Translations under genes and position numbers: made by a program
Shown: positions 24,944 through 39,800 of the stretch, one piece after another
How the letters are laid out: each line of letters begins with the position of its first letter
How positions within the stretch are numbered: the stretch's first letter is position 1
Assembly: GCF_019097595.1 (NCBI RefSeq)
Contig: NC_080717.1
Span: 14,808,336 to 14,872,335, forward strand
Origin: Hemibagrus wyckioides
Lineage: Eukaryota > Chordata > Actinopteri > Siluriformes > Bagridae
Direction: 5' to 3'
Length of the DNA: 64,000 nt
Notes under the pieces: model-generated
What the model saw: only the letters and a program-made list of their open reading frames with translations
Databases searched by the model: none
Told to the model about the DNA's origin: nothing

Positions 24944-25433
24944 TACACTGATCAGCTTTACCAATAAATCCACCTGCCTAATATTTTGTAGGTCTCCTCT
25001 GTGCCACCCAAACAGCTCTGGTGTGGAAGGTGTGCTGTGGTGTCTGACACCAAGATGTAAGCAGCAGATCCTTCAAGTCCTGTAAGTTGAGATGGCCCTT
25101 CTATAGATCAAACTTGTTCAATACATCTCACAGATGCTCAGTCAGATTGAAATCTGTGGAATTTGGTGGCCAAGTCAACACCTTGAACTCTTTGTCATGT
25201 TCCTCAAACCATTCCTTATCATTTTTTTGCAGGTAGATACTAACCACTGTATACCTTAAGCCTGCCAATTTTTCCTGCTTCCAATACCTCAACTTCAAAA
25301 ACTGGCTGTTCACTTGCTGCCTAATACTGTTTAGCCTGTCCTTTGACATGTGCCACTGCAATGAGACACTCAACATTATTCACCTATTATTATTCACCTG
25401 TCACTGATTTTAATGTTATGGCTGATCGGTGTA
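24944..25433 (-). mobile_element. Internally deleted Tc1-like transposon with transposase C-terminal remnant
   Basis: Bounded by TACACTGATCAGC on the left and GCTGATCGGTGTA on the right, inverted copies with TA at both ends. On the minus strand the interior encodes the transposase tail EWFEEHDKEFKVLTWPPNS followed by a degraded DLNPIEHL-type motif (here DFNLTEHL), the segment carrying the third acidic catalytic region. The N-terminal DNA-binding and central catalytic parts are missing. About 490 bp, so a deletion derivative able at most to be moved by transposase from elsewhere. Confidence 0.85.
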
Positions 25434-28400
25434 TATGCTTCAGTGGATTATGAACCTGACATACTTAATGTTACATATTATTGTAGCTGAGTATGTCCAG
25501 ACACACACATATAATTGGCTAGTGTCTCTCTGATTGACAGGTGAGAACGTAATACCACTATGTTGAATGAATGGCTGTGGCATTGCCAAGATTCAAACTC
25601 TCAGTCTCAGCACAACAGAGCAAATGATTTTTAGTTCTATCACTCTTTTAACAAAATCTGAATAAGAGATCAATAATGCCAAGTCTTTTCTGCTCAGCCT
25701 GTTCAAGGTTCACTGCTACATGAAAACCAGGGGTCAAATGGTGAGACCTGACCTCAGATTAAAACTGTAGGCTACTTCCATACGTCTTCCCAAATACATC
25801 AGACATGCCAGCTTGTGGTCTGCAGCACGCTTACAGGCTTATATTATAAAGCTGTCCAGACAAGCTGCTGTGATGAGTAAAAATGAGTAGGCACATATAG
25901 GACATAACATTTCTTTGAGAATGTGGTTAGTTAGTTGTAGTAGTAGCAGTAGTCATAGTAGAAATAGTAGGGTTGGGGGTTTTTTTGCCTTTTTTGTGCT
26001 TCCTTGTAAAAATAAGCTTTAAAAATAGCAACCATCAGATCACTTTACTCAGTGCTTATTTCTCTAATTGTGTTAATCCATACGGGAATGTGCCCTCCTT
26101 AATCTAATAATCTATGTCAAGCAAACAGGGGCTATCCAAATACTTCTTGGCCACTCAGGACATTTAGATGGTTAATTGAGTAAATTCCGATTCAGGGAAC
26201 ATGGTGCATGCTATCCATCTTAATCCCCCTTAAGCCACCTTGAGAGCATCACGTCCGCTATTGCTCAGCCGCTGATATGCCATACAGCACTGGATAGAAG
26301 GAAATGCCAAATTCTTTGTAAAGATCCAAGCATATGCTTGTTATTTGATCTCTTCTGCACTTTCTGCTTTGTTCGCTCACAGCTCTTAATCTTCTGATGG
26401 CTTGCAGCAGCTCGTGGGACTCCACCAGAGGTACAGACATAGTGCAGGCTGTGTTGCATGTTAAGGCTAGCCAGCAAAGTTAGCACTCAGGGCATCTTCC
26501 TCTGCCATCTGTCTCATAGGCACCAGTCCAGCAATGTGGCAAAGCACTCATCAACACAGGAGGGAAGATAGTTGCTTATGTTCTCGTCCTCATTTTCATT
26601 GTAGGATATTGTAAGGGCTAAATGCACTCTGTCCAAATCTGCATCACTGCCAACAGAGAGATTTACTCTCACCCCTGATATTGGCTGTCTGTTTAAAACT
26701 ATTTATAACTATTTAAAACCCTGAAAAAAACTGGTCCAATGGATTCCTGAGGTCCAGTGTCACAAAATGTAAAGAGAATTACAGCAATATGAGCTGAAAC
26801 TGCTCCTGCCTTACTGTCTGTGGTCAAATTTCAATGGCTTGGTTGTTAATTTCTAAAGTGTTAAAAAATTATAGACTTCAAAAAAAAAGGTGAAGAGTGT
26901 GCAACTGCTGTTTTAAAACTTCAAAAGAAACTGAAGTATGGGGACATGGCACAGGTCAAGCCGCAGAGGTGTCTTCTTGGGGATTTAACTCAATATTAAC
27001 AAAATGTTATGAGAGCAGCGGGTTCCTTCACTTTTAATATCAGAAAACTGACGCTCAGCGGTCGTCTCTGTCAGCCTCAGAAACAGCAATAGTGTCATAA
27101 ATCACTGTTGTCAGGCCCTGTGTTTTTGAACCTGCAGACTGCCCGCAGCTTGTGTCATTTCTGATGATCTTACTTCCCTCCATGAGGCTGTCAGGGGCTT
27201 CCTGGATGCGCAGTGCACAATCTCTGCAGTTGAGTCAACCTAGTAAAACACTCAGTATAATATTGACAGATTGTTGCAATGATTATGACTGTGTTTTATT
27301 ATTCTGATAATCTACACTGAATCTTCCCTAAACAAGGAAGAATTCTTTTTTTTCTTTTTTTTCTTTTTTTTTTACAAAAATGTGTCTGCCATTATGGATA
27401 TGAGAAACCAAGCTCTACTTAAAAAAAAGTTATAACACTTTTTCCTTTGGCTTCAAAATGATTATATGCATGTCAATCAGTAAGAACGTGATGTGTCTCT
27501 GTGGAGTTGTTAACACTCCACTGTTATATACTGTTACACTGTGTATAAACCTGGTGAATCATCTTGTACCTATAGGTATGAGCTTTCATTTCACTTTGGC
27601 TTTCATATTCTCTCAACAGATGCTCTTTCCATGACTTTCCACAGATTTCGTTATCATAGATTGTGCTTATAGCAGGCATGTATGCTAGTTTGGGGGGGTT
27701 ACTATTCATTGCTCAGGGGCTTCTGGATTATTTCTCTTGATACCTTTTTTCAGGTGGTCTGAGTTGACTGACAGGGCAGCTCCCTGCCCTCACTCAGACG
27801 GGTTCAGTGCGGATGTCTGGTTAATGAGGGTGACTTGGAGGATTATAATTAGGGGGTAGGGTGGAGGGGTGTTGTATTATAGCCCATATGTGTCAGGCCA
27901 GACAAGTGAACCTCCCAGGCTGACTGTGTCCGTGGGCTCTTTTTAGCGCTCTGATGCCTCTTATTTACCATAGAACAACATGGATCAATATTACTATGTC
28001 CCTGAGGTGACATAAAACAGTCCAGTGCCGGTGACAGATAAGTTATGCAAAACAGATTATTTATTTTTGCAAGGTCCTGGAGGCATAGTCTGATATTACC
28101 ATTTCTTGCTTTTCTAACATCTTGTTAACCAAGTGATAATTTATCCTAACAAGGTCATAAAAATCATTATAATATATCTGAACCAATCATTTGGAAAGGA
28201 TGAAAGAAAGCAGGCAAAGGGCATTTTCTAGAGACTGTCTGTATTTCAGCAGTGATTTACCTCTGTCCTGCTTTGTATCTGGGTGTATTTACCTACCCTC
28301 CAGCGACCAGTAGCTTTAAAGCAAAAAACAGAGATGGAAAGACGAGGATCGAAAACGAAAAAAAACGGAACAGTTATGCAACATATGGAAGCTATCACAG

Positions 28401-29771
28401 GGCCAAGCTCCCATCTGTGTGCACAGCCGCAGTGCATTGGCACCCACCAGCCACTGTGCAGGATGGGAATAATCCACGGAAGAGGACCCGTGGAATTGCT
28501 GTAGGACTCTGAATTCCCTAGAGAAACAAAGTTGTCCAGGACGGGGGTGGGGAGAAGAGATAGGGATGGTGTAAGAGGACAGTGCAGATGTTTGTTGGTG
28601 TGGACCAAAAACAGGTGCTCAATTGCTGTGGAGGACTTTCAGAGATTCTCACGTTTCCGTCAATGCTGAATACACCAGTGTAAAAATAAAATGCTCTGCT
28701 CTTCTGCTTCCTGAAGAAAAGTTGTAGTTAAAAAAACCTTCACATTTAACTGATGGTGTAATCTGGAGCATTTTGGGGTGCGTGTAATCACCTTGAATTT
28801 ATGTGCCAGAAAAGGGAGTTTTGTTTAGTCTTTGATTTGTAGATTGTCCTTTCTGAGTCACGCAACTAAAAATGATTTGACATAAAACAAAATGTGACTT
28901 GTCATCAAGTAAAATTGGTCTCCTGTTGTAGTTCAGATTTTTTTGTATATATAAATTGCTCCAAAGGGGCGTTTGAGAGTCTGTATACAGTATAACAAGA
29001 ATAAATAATCAGGAAATAAATTCTCATGACGTTTTACACTTGGTTTATACTTGAACTATAATCACATTTCACCATCAGTTGTTTTATTGCTAAATGATAT
29101 TACTGCATCCTCTGTACTCTCACTTTATGTTTGCTAAAGTTGAGAGTTGTTTTCTCCAGAAACCTTTGTCAAATTTACTGTTGGCACAATAATATTTTGT
29201 TTTTCATTTATTTGTATTTTCTTTTTTTTTTTTTTTGTATTTGCTCAAATTACTGAAGTGCAATAAGTTATTTGAAGTTAAATGAACCTCACTGACCTTC
29301 CCAAGACCCTTAGAATTTTTTCTGTGAAAAATGTATTCAGCTTGGTGCATTTTTTATGATGCTGCTTCAGTGTATTCTGGATGGCATGTTGTGTGCTGTA
29401 TCAGTTTTGCAGTGACTAGCTCTTGACATCCTCACAGCAGTCCCTGAAGGCTGCCTGACACACTCGTACCTCCTAAAATGATACACAGCGTGAACCGTGT
29501 CCTTTCTGTTAAACCTCCCCACTGATTTATTACATTTGCAGAGAAAGTTTTTTTTCTGCTGAAACCAATGACCTTAGCAGACCAGAGGAAGTTTTCAGTC
29601 AGCTAAGAATTTTTTTTTTTGTACAATGCAGCGACATTTATTCTCTGCCCTGTGTTCAATTTATCTAGGAGAATACAAGCTTGGACTTCATTTAAATGTT
29701 AAGGTGCTGATACATTTCAGCTTAGTTTGTGAATGGAATATCAAGTAGTTTTATGGGTTGGTGATGATTTT

Positions 29772-29773
<2 letters not shown>

Positions 29774-29802
<29 letters not shown>
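29774..29802. repeat. (TG)n microsatellite
   Basis: About 29 bases of pure TG. Confidence 0.95.
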
Positions 29803-29805
<3 letters not shown>

Positions 29806-31161
29806 CTTCAGCTACTAGACCTCCCCTAAGGCTGTAGTTGCTGGGCCCCCCGAGTTAACACCTCTCTGACTTACACACACCTGTGACTGATTACAGCATG
29901 AGTGTGTAACCAGTGCAGCATGTTTTCTTTCATGACATAATTCAGCCAGTTTCAGATTTGTTGGGTCCTGACCCATTAAACGAGACAGAGCTATTCTCAT
30001 CCTACACTGATTTTATAGATGTGTCTGTTATGTGGTTTGCTTCATTTATCACTGCTGATTGTGTGTCTGATGTGTCTGTATATGTGGGTGTGTGGTTATG
30101 GTGGAACTGAGGCTTGTCTCATCTGACTAAAATGATTCATATTGCGTGCAGGGTGATGATAGGGGAGCACCCTGATCTGCTGAGAACATTATTTTGTTGT
30201 GAAAGCTCTGCATCTGAGCCTGGTCCTTTTTGCTACAGTGCTCCATTTCAGTCATCCATGTTAAAAAAAAAAAGCAGTTGTCTGAGAGTTTTCTTTATTT
30301 CTACCACACTTTAAAAGCAAACTGCTGCACTGTGGCTCAAGTCTGTATGACCACTGTGAGCCTTCAGGCATTAATGGCCAATCCCACAGGAACTGAGCTA
30401 CAAGAGCTGTCAGTGCTTGACGAGCTCACCGGCCACAAGGCACTTTTTTATCATTAGGAAGTTGCTGGGAAGCGGACATGTTTGGGTTGTTTTCTTTGCT
30501 GGAAACAAATAAATTTACAAAACAATCAGGTAAAATCATAGTGAGGTGACATCCTTTAAATTCTAATCTGGGCCAGCTGTGTACAGAACAACACTTAAAG
30601 AGTAATTATTCAACACAAGCCACTAAATAGTTTTAGCAGTGCACATAAGGTTTTACCAGTAGACAATGCTCGTATTCAAGGTTGTCATATTGTTCATAAA
30701 CAGGAAACAGGAACAAATAGTTTCATGTAGGAGCTGTCCTTCAAGGCTGTGTATGTATTATATGCAGTATACTGCATAACTGGTCAGTAGGCTTGACATC
30801 ACATACAGTATAACATTAATAATGACAGCTGATATACTGGTCCATGATATCTACATGACATAATTGATTTTTTGGTTTGGTATCAAAGCAGTAAAACAAT
30901 CTCTGCCTTTAGCTGGGTTTTCATACAGCTTTTCCCAGTGAATTTGAGAAAATGGACAGTCTGTTTTATATGAAGTTTCTCAGATTCTACCTTTAAGAAA
31001 AACTTCACTTTGCTCTCAGTGATGTGAAACTCAAGGAAACAGCTTGGCTTTATTATATTTTACTTTATTATACTTTATTATATTTTTCAAAATGTGCATG
31101 CCACTGTTTTTCTAAAATGTGTTCTTAAAGATAGATTAAATATAGTCCCTAGATAGATAGA

Positions 31162-31185
31162 TACACACACACACACACACACACA
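31162..31185. repeat. (CA)n microsatellite
   Basis: About 24 bases of CA following three GATA units. Confidence 0.93.
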
Positions 31186-33418
31186 AACCTTTTTATACTC
31201 TTCTGAATTATTTACAAAGACAATAAGAGCAGGAACTCAAAGAGAGGGAATTATTAGATGACTTAATATCTCATTATTTTTAATGTACCATCTTAAATAG
31301 CTCTTTTTGAGTCACCTTATACACCAAATTCAAATGGTCAGTTTTAGGAGTCAAAACCTCTACATCTGAACACAATTAAATGGATTATCAGTCATTATAT
31401 AGATAGATTATCATTATTGTAAAATAATACTCAATCAGTTATTGACTGTGGGCTGACCAAACTAAGGATTGCTCTCCCATGTGGACTCCCTTGATTTACA
31501 AATTGGGGGTTGTGAGGAAGCACATCATCTCCTCTTTTGTTTCAATTATTTATTTTACTAATTAACATTAGAAATATCAGATTTTGAGTGCAAATATACT
31601 GAAATTTTACTGGGAATCACATTCAGGCAAGCCGCATTTAAATTAATGTGGTACATGTTAAGTCTTTTTCATTATCCTGACAAACTACACTAACAAAGTT
31701 CAGCAATTTGCATTGTTTCTGAAAACACGTGTCCTGACACTAACCGGTTACTACTGACAGGTCTGTCTTACATGATTAATTAATAAATATTTTTGAATGT
31801 ATGGTCAGAGTGCTTAATTTCATTTGCAGCCCATGATAACAATCATGACAGTGACAGAAAGTTTTAAGAAAGATAGAGGCTCCTCAGTGTGTTTAACATT
31901 GCTGTGCATAAAATTGCTAAACATTAAGACAAAGATGACTCAAGGATGGTTTGGCTCTGACATGCCATCTATTGAATGTCACTGTTGCATCTTTTGAATT
32001 TGCATAAAATAGTAAAAATCATGCATCAAGCTGCCGTGGATTATTCTCCTATAATAACAAAACACTTCTCCCTAAACTGTCAGTGCAAAGTATGTTCCTT
32101 TGGTTTTTATGTTACTCATATATGTGTTACTACTAATATAATAAAACATTAGCAAAGTTTGATCCTCTTTTATAAATCTGGATATTTAGAAAAATGTAGG
32201 GTGTGAAGGCTTGGGATGTTTTTAGCTTACATATTATCCTTAGAGATACTATAGTGGTGTAGATTATTGGTAGATTTTCAAACTTTCTGGTAGTGATAGC
32301 CTTAAATAACTTCCAAGATGAAGTGATACACATAGAAAGTGAGCATTCACTTGTGAAAAAAAAAAAAGTGCATCAATAAACCTGCTCAAAACTCTATTAT
32401 AGACAACACAGATTGGTTTGGCTCAGAAATACACTCATTTAATTTTAAAACAAAAGATTCCAAAGCAGCATGTCATTAAAACTGCCTCAAGTGATACCTT
32501 AAATCTCAGGACAATTAGCTCTGAACTGCTCTTTTTCTCAACCACTTGTCCATTATGTCTTTATATAGCCAGAAAACAACTTTATTTCTGAAATGAGGTT
32601 TAATTGATCTCGTATGTTGGATAGCACTAATTAGTGTGTTCTTATTACAGAAATAGCTGGAGATCAGTAATGATATAAACTCTGATTGCATTTGGGATTG
32701 GGTTTGTGTGAGCAGAACTGGCTGGCAGTTCCAGGATAAATGCAGCAGCTATATAAAGGTCTTGTTTGGCTGAGGTTTTTGTGGTGCCCATGTATTTGTG
32801 TTAGAACATGTGTTGCTAGTCGTATATGGAAAGAGCATGTAGGGCACATGACACACCTTTCTCTGAATTGACACTGGAAAAACATAAGACACCGAAAAAA
32901 GCAAATAGCGGAGGACTTCAGGACTTTCTTGTGGGCTCGTCTTTGGCAGCCATTAGAGTGCTGAAGTGAGAGAGAGATTTATACCTTCTTGGATTTGATT
33001 CTTTTGGACCTAATGCTGCATTTTGAAACACTGTTTTCAGTGTGTATGTCTTCTGAAGTTTAATAATGTATTGAAAGTTTTCAGTATTTAGCAGGACAAT
33101 TGATGGTTTATGTCATGAATTTAGTTCGCATTATATATCACTTTTAACTTTACTTACTCTTGACAAACATTGTCAAACAATGTGTGCAACACACTGTCAA
33201 GATCATTTTTATTACGTCCCCAAAGAAATTACTTCCACTTGTGTGCTGTACTGTTTGTCATGCTGTTTGAAGAACTTTAAATGAATAAGCCTCAAAAGAA
33301 TAAACTGTTTTTGTTTTTTGCTTTTGGGCTCAGTCTTTTATGCAAGTCATAGCTTTTCTACAACTTTTTAAGTTTTTCCAAGAAGTAGCTTTTTGCATTT
33401 AAGACCATTGCTCATGAT

Positions 33419-33847
33419 CAATTTAATTCTGTTTGTATAGCACTATTAAAAGTGGACATTGTCAGCTTTAGAGAAATATATAAATTCAGCATATACATTT
33501 TAAATGTTGGAATTTTTGTTGAAATGTTGGAAAAACTCCCTGAGATGATATTACAGAGAAACCCGTCTCAAAAGCAAAACCATCCTCATTTGGTCAAAAA
33601 TTGCAATTATGTAACCAGGAAATTCATTCAAGTTTCAATATGAAGTCTATTTTGCTGAAGTTATCGGTTGTTTAACTGATGGATACTTGAGTGGAAAACT
33701 GTTCATATCAATTAAAGTCTAAAGACATCTTCATTGTTTCTAAGTGGTAACATCCACAGCAATCACATCCTCCTCAGCAGCAAGTGGTTTCCAATTGATG
33801 AGAGTCCAACCAGATGCAGGTCTGGAGAGCAGAAGGGGTCAGAATCG

Positions 33848-33850
<3 letters not shown>
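33419..33850 (-). repeat. Interspersed repeat, copy C (LINE-3'-end type)
   Basis: Reverse-oriented member of the family at 241-640 and 12780-13320. Shared blocks: 'CAATTTAATTCTGTTTGTATAG', 'AAAACTCCCTGAGATGATATTA', 'TGAAGTCTATTTTGCTGAAG', 'CATTGTTTCTAAGTGGTAAC', 'AATCACATCCTCCTCAGCAG'. It has the least degraded inner part of the three copies. It ends at a GA microsatellite. Confidence 0.65.

Positions 33851-33879
<29 letters not shown>
33851..33879. repeat. (GA)n microsatellite
   Basis: About 29 bases of pure GA. Confidence 0.95.
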
Positions 33880-36800
33880 TCATTGATGTATTAATATATT
33901 AAATGAATTACAAAGGGTCTATGCCTTGGAGTGCCATGCTAAAAGCCTGGTTTATACATGAGAAAAATAAAAAATGTCTTGTGTTTCACTGCAAAGAACA
34001 AATCAAAGATGCAAAGAACTTAAATCATCATCAATCACTGCTTACTTTTGTGTTGATTTTGTGCTAATATGATACTGTGCTGTTAGATATTAAAGCAACG
34101 AGTCAGAAATGACAAAAAACATTTGTCATCTTTGTATTTTTCTCACATATTAAATGGTAAGATAACTTGTACCAGACTCTACCTTGCCAGAAATGAAGTA
34201 ATATCCAGTTGTAGCCTAAACCAAAACTTCAGCCAAAAGAAGCCTCTACACCATGCTGCCTAGAGACAGTAACTCACATTAACTGAAACACAGCTTAGTT
34301 GAACAGTTATATAACAGATAAAATTAAATATAGTTCTGTTTCACCAGGGCAGTGAAAGTCACCTGAATATCTTCTTGTGCATGTGCATCCGAACATAGTG
34401 AAGTACAATGTAGTATAATGTTGAATTTCTTTCTTAATTTCTTTTTTTTTTATCAGGGAAAGAGGGTAACGGTCTTAATACCACTGTGTGACCATTGTTT
34501 CATCGCTGATGTTTACATGCAAACTCCTTTCATGCCTAGTGTCTAGTGGAATACTAATTTCCTAAGTTTACCTTAATCATCTGATATATGCACTATACTG
34601 TGCAAAATATTGGCATCTAGCAAGGGATTCTTTTCAGAGGCACGTATCTTTACCATCTGAGGCATGTAGGTCTGCTTCCTCTTAAATTCCAGGGCTTTTG
34701 TTTTCAGAGATGAGGGAAGAAAATGAATGAGTCTTCTGTTGACTGGACATCCTTGGAAAGTCCAACCGGGGCTTCACACCTGCTGGCAATCCTGTGCGCG
34801 TGGCTCCGGAGGATGCATCATTAGGAAAGTATGCATGCTGCTAAAGACTAAAGATACAGAATTCTTAGGGGAACTGCCAAGAATGTCAAGGTGATCATCA
34901 CTTCCATGTCCATCTACCCAGCCAAGAATGTGACCATTGTTTATAAAGTTGAAGACTTCAGGATTGGTATGAACATCTGTTGAGTTTAAATGATTCCACA
35001 GGTCTATTGTGTCTAGTTTTCCTTTTATGACAGGTACTTGCAGGTCACAAAGTGCATGCAGTAACAATTGGATTGTGACACTCAAGTGGCTGCAGTTTAT
35101 AATATTCTGTTTATATTTCAGCTATTAAGAATGATGACAGGGACACTGCAAGGGTCAATGAGTAGAACAGGAGTGTGACAGCTACCTTTGTTTGACAGGT
35201 AGAGGACTGGAAATGTCCTTGACAGTTAGACTTCTCTGTCCATGATACTGTACAGCACACTTAGTTGGTAAAAATAGGAAGAGTATTAGGAAAAGTAAAA
35301 CGTGCTCATGCCATTAAAACACAGCAAGAATTCCAGTATCCTGAACACTGAAACAGAGGTTCAACAAATGTATTTTACTGTGAATTTTAAACACTGAAGC
35401 TGTACAGGAAATGGATTTTTTTTTTTTTTTTGCCAATGTGAATTTGTTTAAAAATCTGAATGAAAACATGCTGACTATGCTCATTCTGAAGGACAGTAGA
35501 TGGAGCAGTGTGTTAATTAATGTCTTTACTAATCAGACTATGATCACTCATTGCCAAGCCTTCATCTTCCCAAGCTTTGGCCAGCTCTAGATGTTCTGTA
35601 ATCAGGTTGCCAGATTGAGCTGGCAAATTGTGCATAAATACTGGGCAAAATTAAAGCAGTGCCAGAACTATAAGAAAATTCACAGAAACTTTACAAAAAA
35701 GTTGGAAATACAATTTTTTAAATTTTATTTGCAAAAACAGATTTATCCCATTTATCATCATACAACAATTGTATTTTATTGTATTTTTTTATGTAATTTT
35801 ACTTTATTTTATTTTATTTTATTTTGTATTTGCACTGATCTTTTTATAACTCCTCGGCGTGCCTTAAATTGCCCCTGGATAAATAAAGTTTTTTGAATTT
35901 AATTTTATTTAATTTTTATAGTATTTTTTTAAGAACTACATTCAGACATTTTTGCATAGCTGTCATAAACCTGCAAAAAATCCAGAATCTTAACAACAAC
36001 CTAGTAGCAACAACAAACATAATTTTAATTATGTTGTCTATGCTTTTCAGAGCTTAACATCAATCTGTTATCAAATAGTCTAAAGAGAAAACTTGAATTC
36101 AATATAACTATACAAACCTTGCAATACACCTAACTGTATTTCAGTCAAAGAAAACAGTTGTATCAACTGTTAAATTGTGCTTCCACCATGAAAAAGGGTT
36201 CTCCATGTCTACCTTTCATATGCCAGCTTGCAAAGTGTACACATCTTTCAGGCCTGACAGCTGGCTGTGGTCAGTGTGCAGTGTGACACGGCTTTGTCCC
36301 CCTCAGGCAGCTCAGAGGCACACAGGAGGACATGCTGAAAGGTTAGATGTATAATCAGGAAATTCTCAGACTCTTCAACAGGCATTTGATTCCTATGAGA
36401 GAGGTCGTCAAACCTTTTCTTTCCTACCGCATCCCAGGGTCAATGTTGCACCCTATGGTGCTCTCAGGTCATCCCATTATCTGATTTATGAGTGTGCTGC
36501 TTTGTTTGGCTTTGGGCTTACTCTTGTTTTGCTTTGCTTTTGACTATGGGTTGAGATAATGAATCAACAAGTTGAGAGGAGGGTTCACATATCTTAGGGC
36601 TCTTTCTCCTGACCGGTCATCTGGTTTGACTGTTTGCCTGACGCCAGGAGACCTTTGAATGTTGATCCCTGCCGAGTCACTACTGAGCCTTCTGTTTGAT
36701 GAACTTGGTGAAACACACTTGAAGCAGGCACACACTCATAAACTTTTTCATCCCAGGTGTAATGGTCTGTAAATGTGTAGGACAGATACACACAAAATGT

Positions 36801-39800
36801 TATTTTAGGAATTTTGCCAGCTTATTCTGAAGGGCTTTAATCATCTTTAATCAACATTGGGGCACTTATAACACCCCAAGAATCACAGAAGGAGCAGAGC
36901 AGCAATTTCTCCATGCCCCATTTGTAGCACAGTTTACTTTACGCCAGCAGGTTCTGAGGAGGCCTTAAACCCACCAAGACAATGTATCATTCTAAGCAAA
37001 CACAACATACATGAGTATGGGATTGTTATAAAATGTCAGTTTAAACTCTGGACCAAATCCAATCCATTCCCAGATGGTTAAAAAAAACACCATAAGCACC
37101 ACATCTGCATTCTAAGAAATGAGACTACACTTAGAAGAGAGTGGGTGCTGATTTAATGCCTCTTCAGATGTTAGATGTGGGGGGATAGTGAAAGGTGATC
37201 CCAGAGGAATAAGCACTAGCAGGGACATAATGACCTAAAAATAGCAGGTGTCACTAGAGCAGTGAAAGGAACATGTTTGCCAGGTCGATGCTAACAGCCT
37301 GCATGTATATTTCAGAAGCCACATTGGTGGGAAGCTACATGCCAACTACAGTAGGTCCTTTTCTTCCACTGGTCAGCGGGGAGCTTCTGAAACACTCAGC
37401 ATATGACAGGACTATACAGAACTTCAACAAAGTCAAAGTCCTTTTGTCTCACAGGCCTCAGAATACTGAGTGGAGTTTGTGTGCACCTGCTGTATTGTAT
37501 TATGTCTTATTACACAGCAATGTCATGGATTCATTGGCATTAATTACTCATATTAGACCACCTCTTAAGAAGATCTGGTCAGGGTTTAATCAGAGTTCTA
37601 AATCAGCGCCCATCTTTCAGAAAACAGGTTGATATGTAGAAATGACCATAACCATGAATACTTTAGGCTATGTCTGTATATACATTATCGGCTTTAAAAA
37701 CAGCACAAATGAAAATAACAGATTTTAAAACAAAACTTATGAGCGATGGGAGGCAGCAGCACTGACAGATGGTCTATCCACATCACATGAAGCATGAAAG
37801 TTCTCTGTCTCTATCATGATGCAGATAGAGATAAAACCCAGAAAAGAAAAAAAAATTCTCTTGTCTATGGAAATCCTAAAAATGATTTTCTTTATATGGG
37901 CATTTTAAGGAAATGTGCAAGAGCTAATGCACAAGCAATAATTTAAATAAGAACAAATTTAACTTAAAACTGGGTATATTCAGTCATTTTTTGTGTGTTT
38001 ATTTTTTCTTGTTTTTCATTCATTTTTATTTCATTATTTAACTAATTGTTTATGTTCTAGACCAAAATTAATGTTGCAATTAAACAATTTATTTACATCC
38101 ATTGAAGCAATGTGCCATCTATACTGCTTCATTTTTTAACGGCCAGAGCGTAAACGGCATAGAAATTAAATAAACCTTATGAGTATGCAGCTGCAAAACA
38201 AAGAGTTTTACACAACAATAATCATAACATCAGCACAGGGAACAGAAATATGGGAAATATGATGTGTACTGACTGTTTCACTATTTTATTTCCGTTGAGT
38301 TTTAGTTTCTCATGGAAAAAAAACAGAGAGCAATTTCCTTTTGCAAACATTGTACAATTTCTCTCCGCATCAGTGGGTAGCACTAAAGGGAAAACAGTTC
38401 TCTGAATGTTTTGAGTGTTGATTATTTCTGCCTCATTAACTTCTGCATTATAATCTTCCAGGTGGACATTTTTGCATGTGTGGTGCTGATACTGTCTGAA
38501 GTAACTGGCGTTTCATTGGGAATCAGATTACTGCTTTCACTGCTTTGTGATTGCTCTCCAATACACTTGACCGTATGGAAATGCAGGCACTTATTCAGGA
38601 TTAGGATTTTGGAGGGAAAAGAGAATTTAGAAATATCCATCTTAATCAAGGTCCAATTGCTCATCTTAGCTGCATGACTTTTCATACAGTCCACCTTCTG
38701 TATGTGTGAGTGTGTGTGCGTGTATTTGATCACTTGGCCTGGTCAGGTTCACTCTGTGGAATTCCTCTGTACTCAGAACAGTAACATCCTCCATGATTAA
38801 AGTGGAAAACTTCCAGTGGCAAATTAAGTCTCAATAATAGGCATCATTGAGCAAAACAAAGGCACAGACGTACACAAACACTTAAACACACACACATTTA
38901 AGCCAACAGACAGGATGCCAGAGAGATAGGGAGAGGAAGCAGGCCAGTAGACACAGAGACAGCAGGGACCGGAGTGAGGCCCTGTCCCTGAAACCAGTGT
39001 GCACTTCATTCTCTTTCTTCCTTTCTGTATGTTCCTGTTTACCACCACACTCCACTTGCTCCACTTGTTTTTCTTCACTTCCTAAAGTCAGTATCCTCCT
39101 GTGGCATGTGGGGTATTTCACTGAAAGGCCCATTGGATGTGAGACATCATGAAACATGGACTATTTGTGGAGGCTGTAACAACCTCATCCATTATATTAT
39201 TACCTCACTTCCGCTTTCCACTGCCTGCAATTGCACGTCTGACTGAAGATATAAAACACAGCTATTTCCAAGGATATCCCGAGGAACTGGATAATTCCTC
39301 TCACAACTGATTCTGACAGAAATGTTTTTTCCCCTCTGTTTTTGTTTTTGTTAGGTTTATGGCCAGCTTCAGTGTCAGAAATAAATATAAATTATTCAAT
39401 TAGAACGTAGGTTAAAGAGAGGAATAAAGTTACATCAAAATGCTATTCAAGTGCAGGCAGCATTTTCTTTCTTTTTTTGTACATCCATCTGTTGTGTGTG
39501 ATCTTTATTCAAAACATTCAGCCTGGGTACTCTTCAGTTTGCTCACATCCATCCTCCCCCCAGCATCACCTCCTGACCCCAGTGTCTGGGAGACAGCTCA
39601 GATATGCAGTGGTTTAACCCTTAACAGGGTTAAGCATAACTGGCTTCCCCATCTGAGTGTTTGATCTGAGATTTTGCACATGCCATGGGTCCTAAAAATT
39701 GTGACGTACAACAGGAAATAGAGTTCACCGTCAAACAAAACAAAAAAGTGTGCCTCCACTGCATGAGTGTCCTCTCCAGCTCTGACTCTCAGTTAGCTGA

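Larger units (their letters stand above)
25434..33418. other. Intergenic sequence, no gene seen
   Basis: About 8 kb without a supportable gene. It contains A- or T-rich tracts (27340-27376, 29220-29240), a TG microsatellite (29774-29802) and a CA microsatellite (31162-31185). Overlapping open frames on both strands at 28246-28608 have no recognisable domain. As part of the apln-xpnpep2 interval it may hold enhancers, which cannot be identified without comparison to other species. Confidence 0.5.

Noticed and set aside
28246..28608. Overlapping frames on both strands as a possible gene
   Set aside because: No family resemblance, no splice partners, and length is within chance expectation for the interval.
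34774..35085. 103-codon minus-strand frame with fairly normal composition
   Set aside because: I could not match it to any protein family or find adjoining exons; left uncalled rather than given a function.
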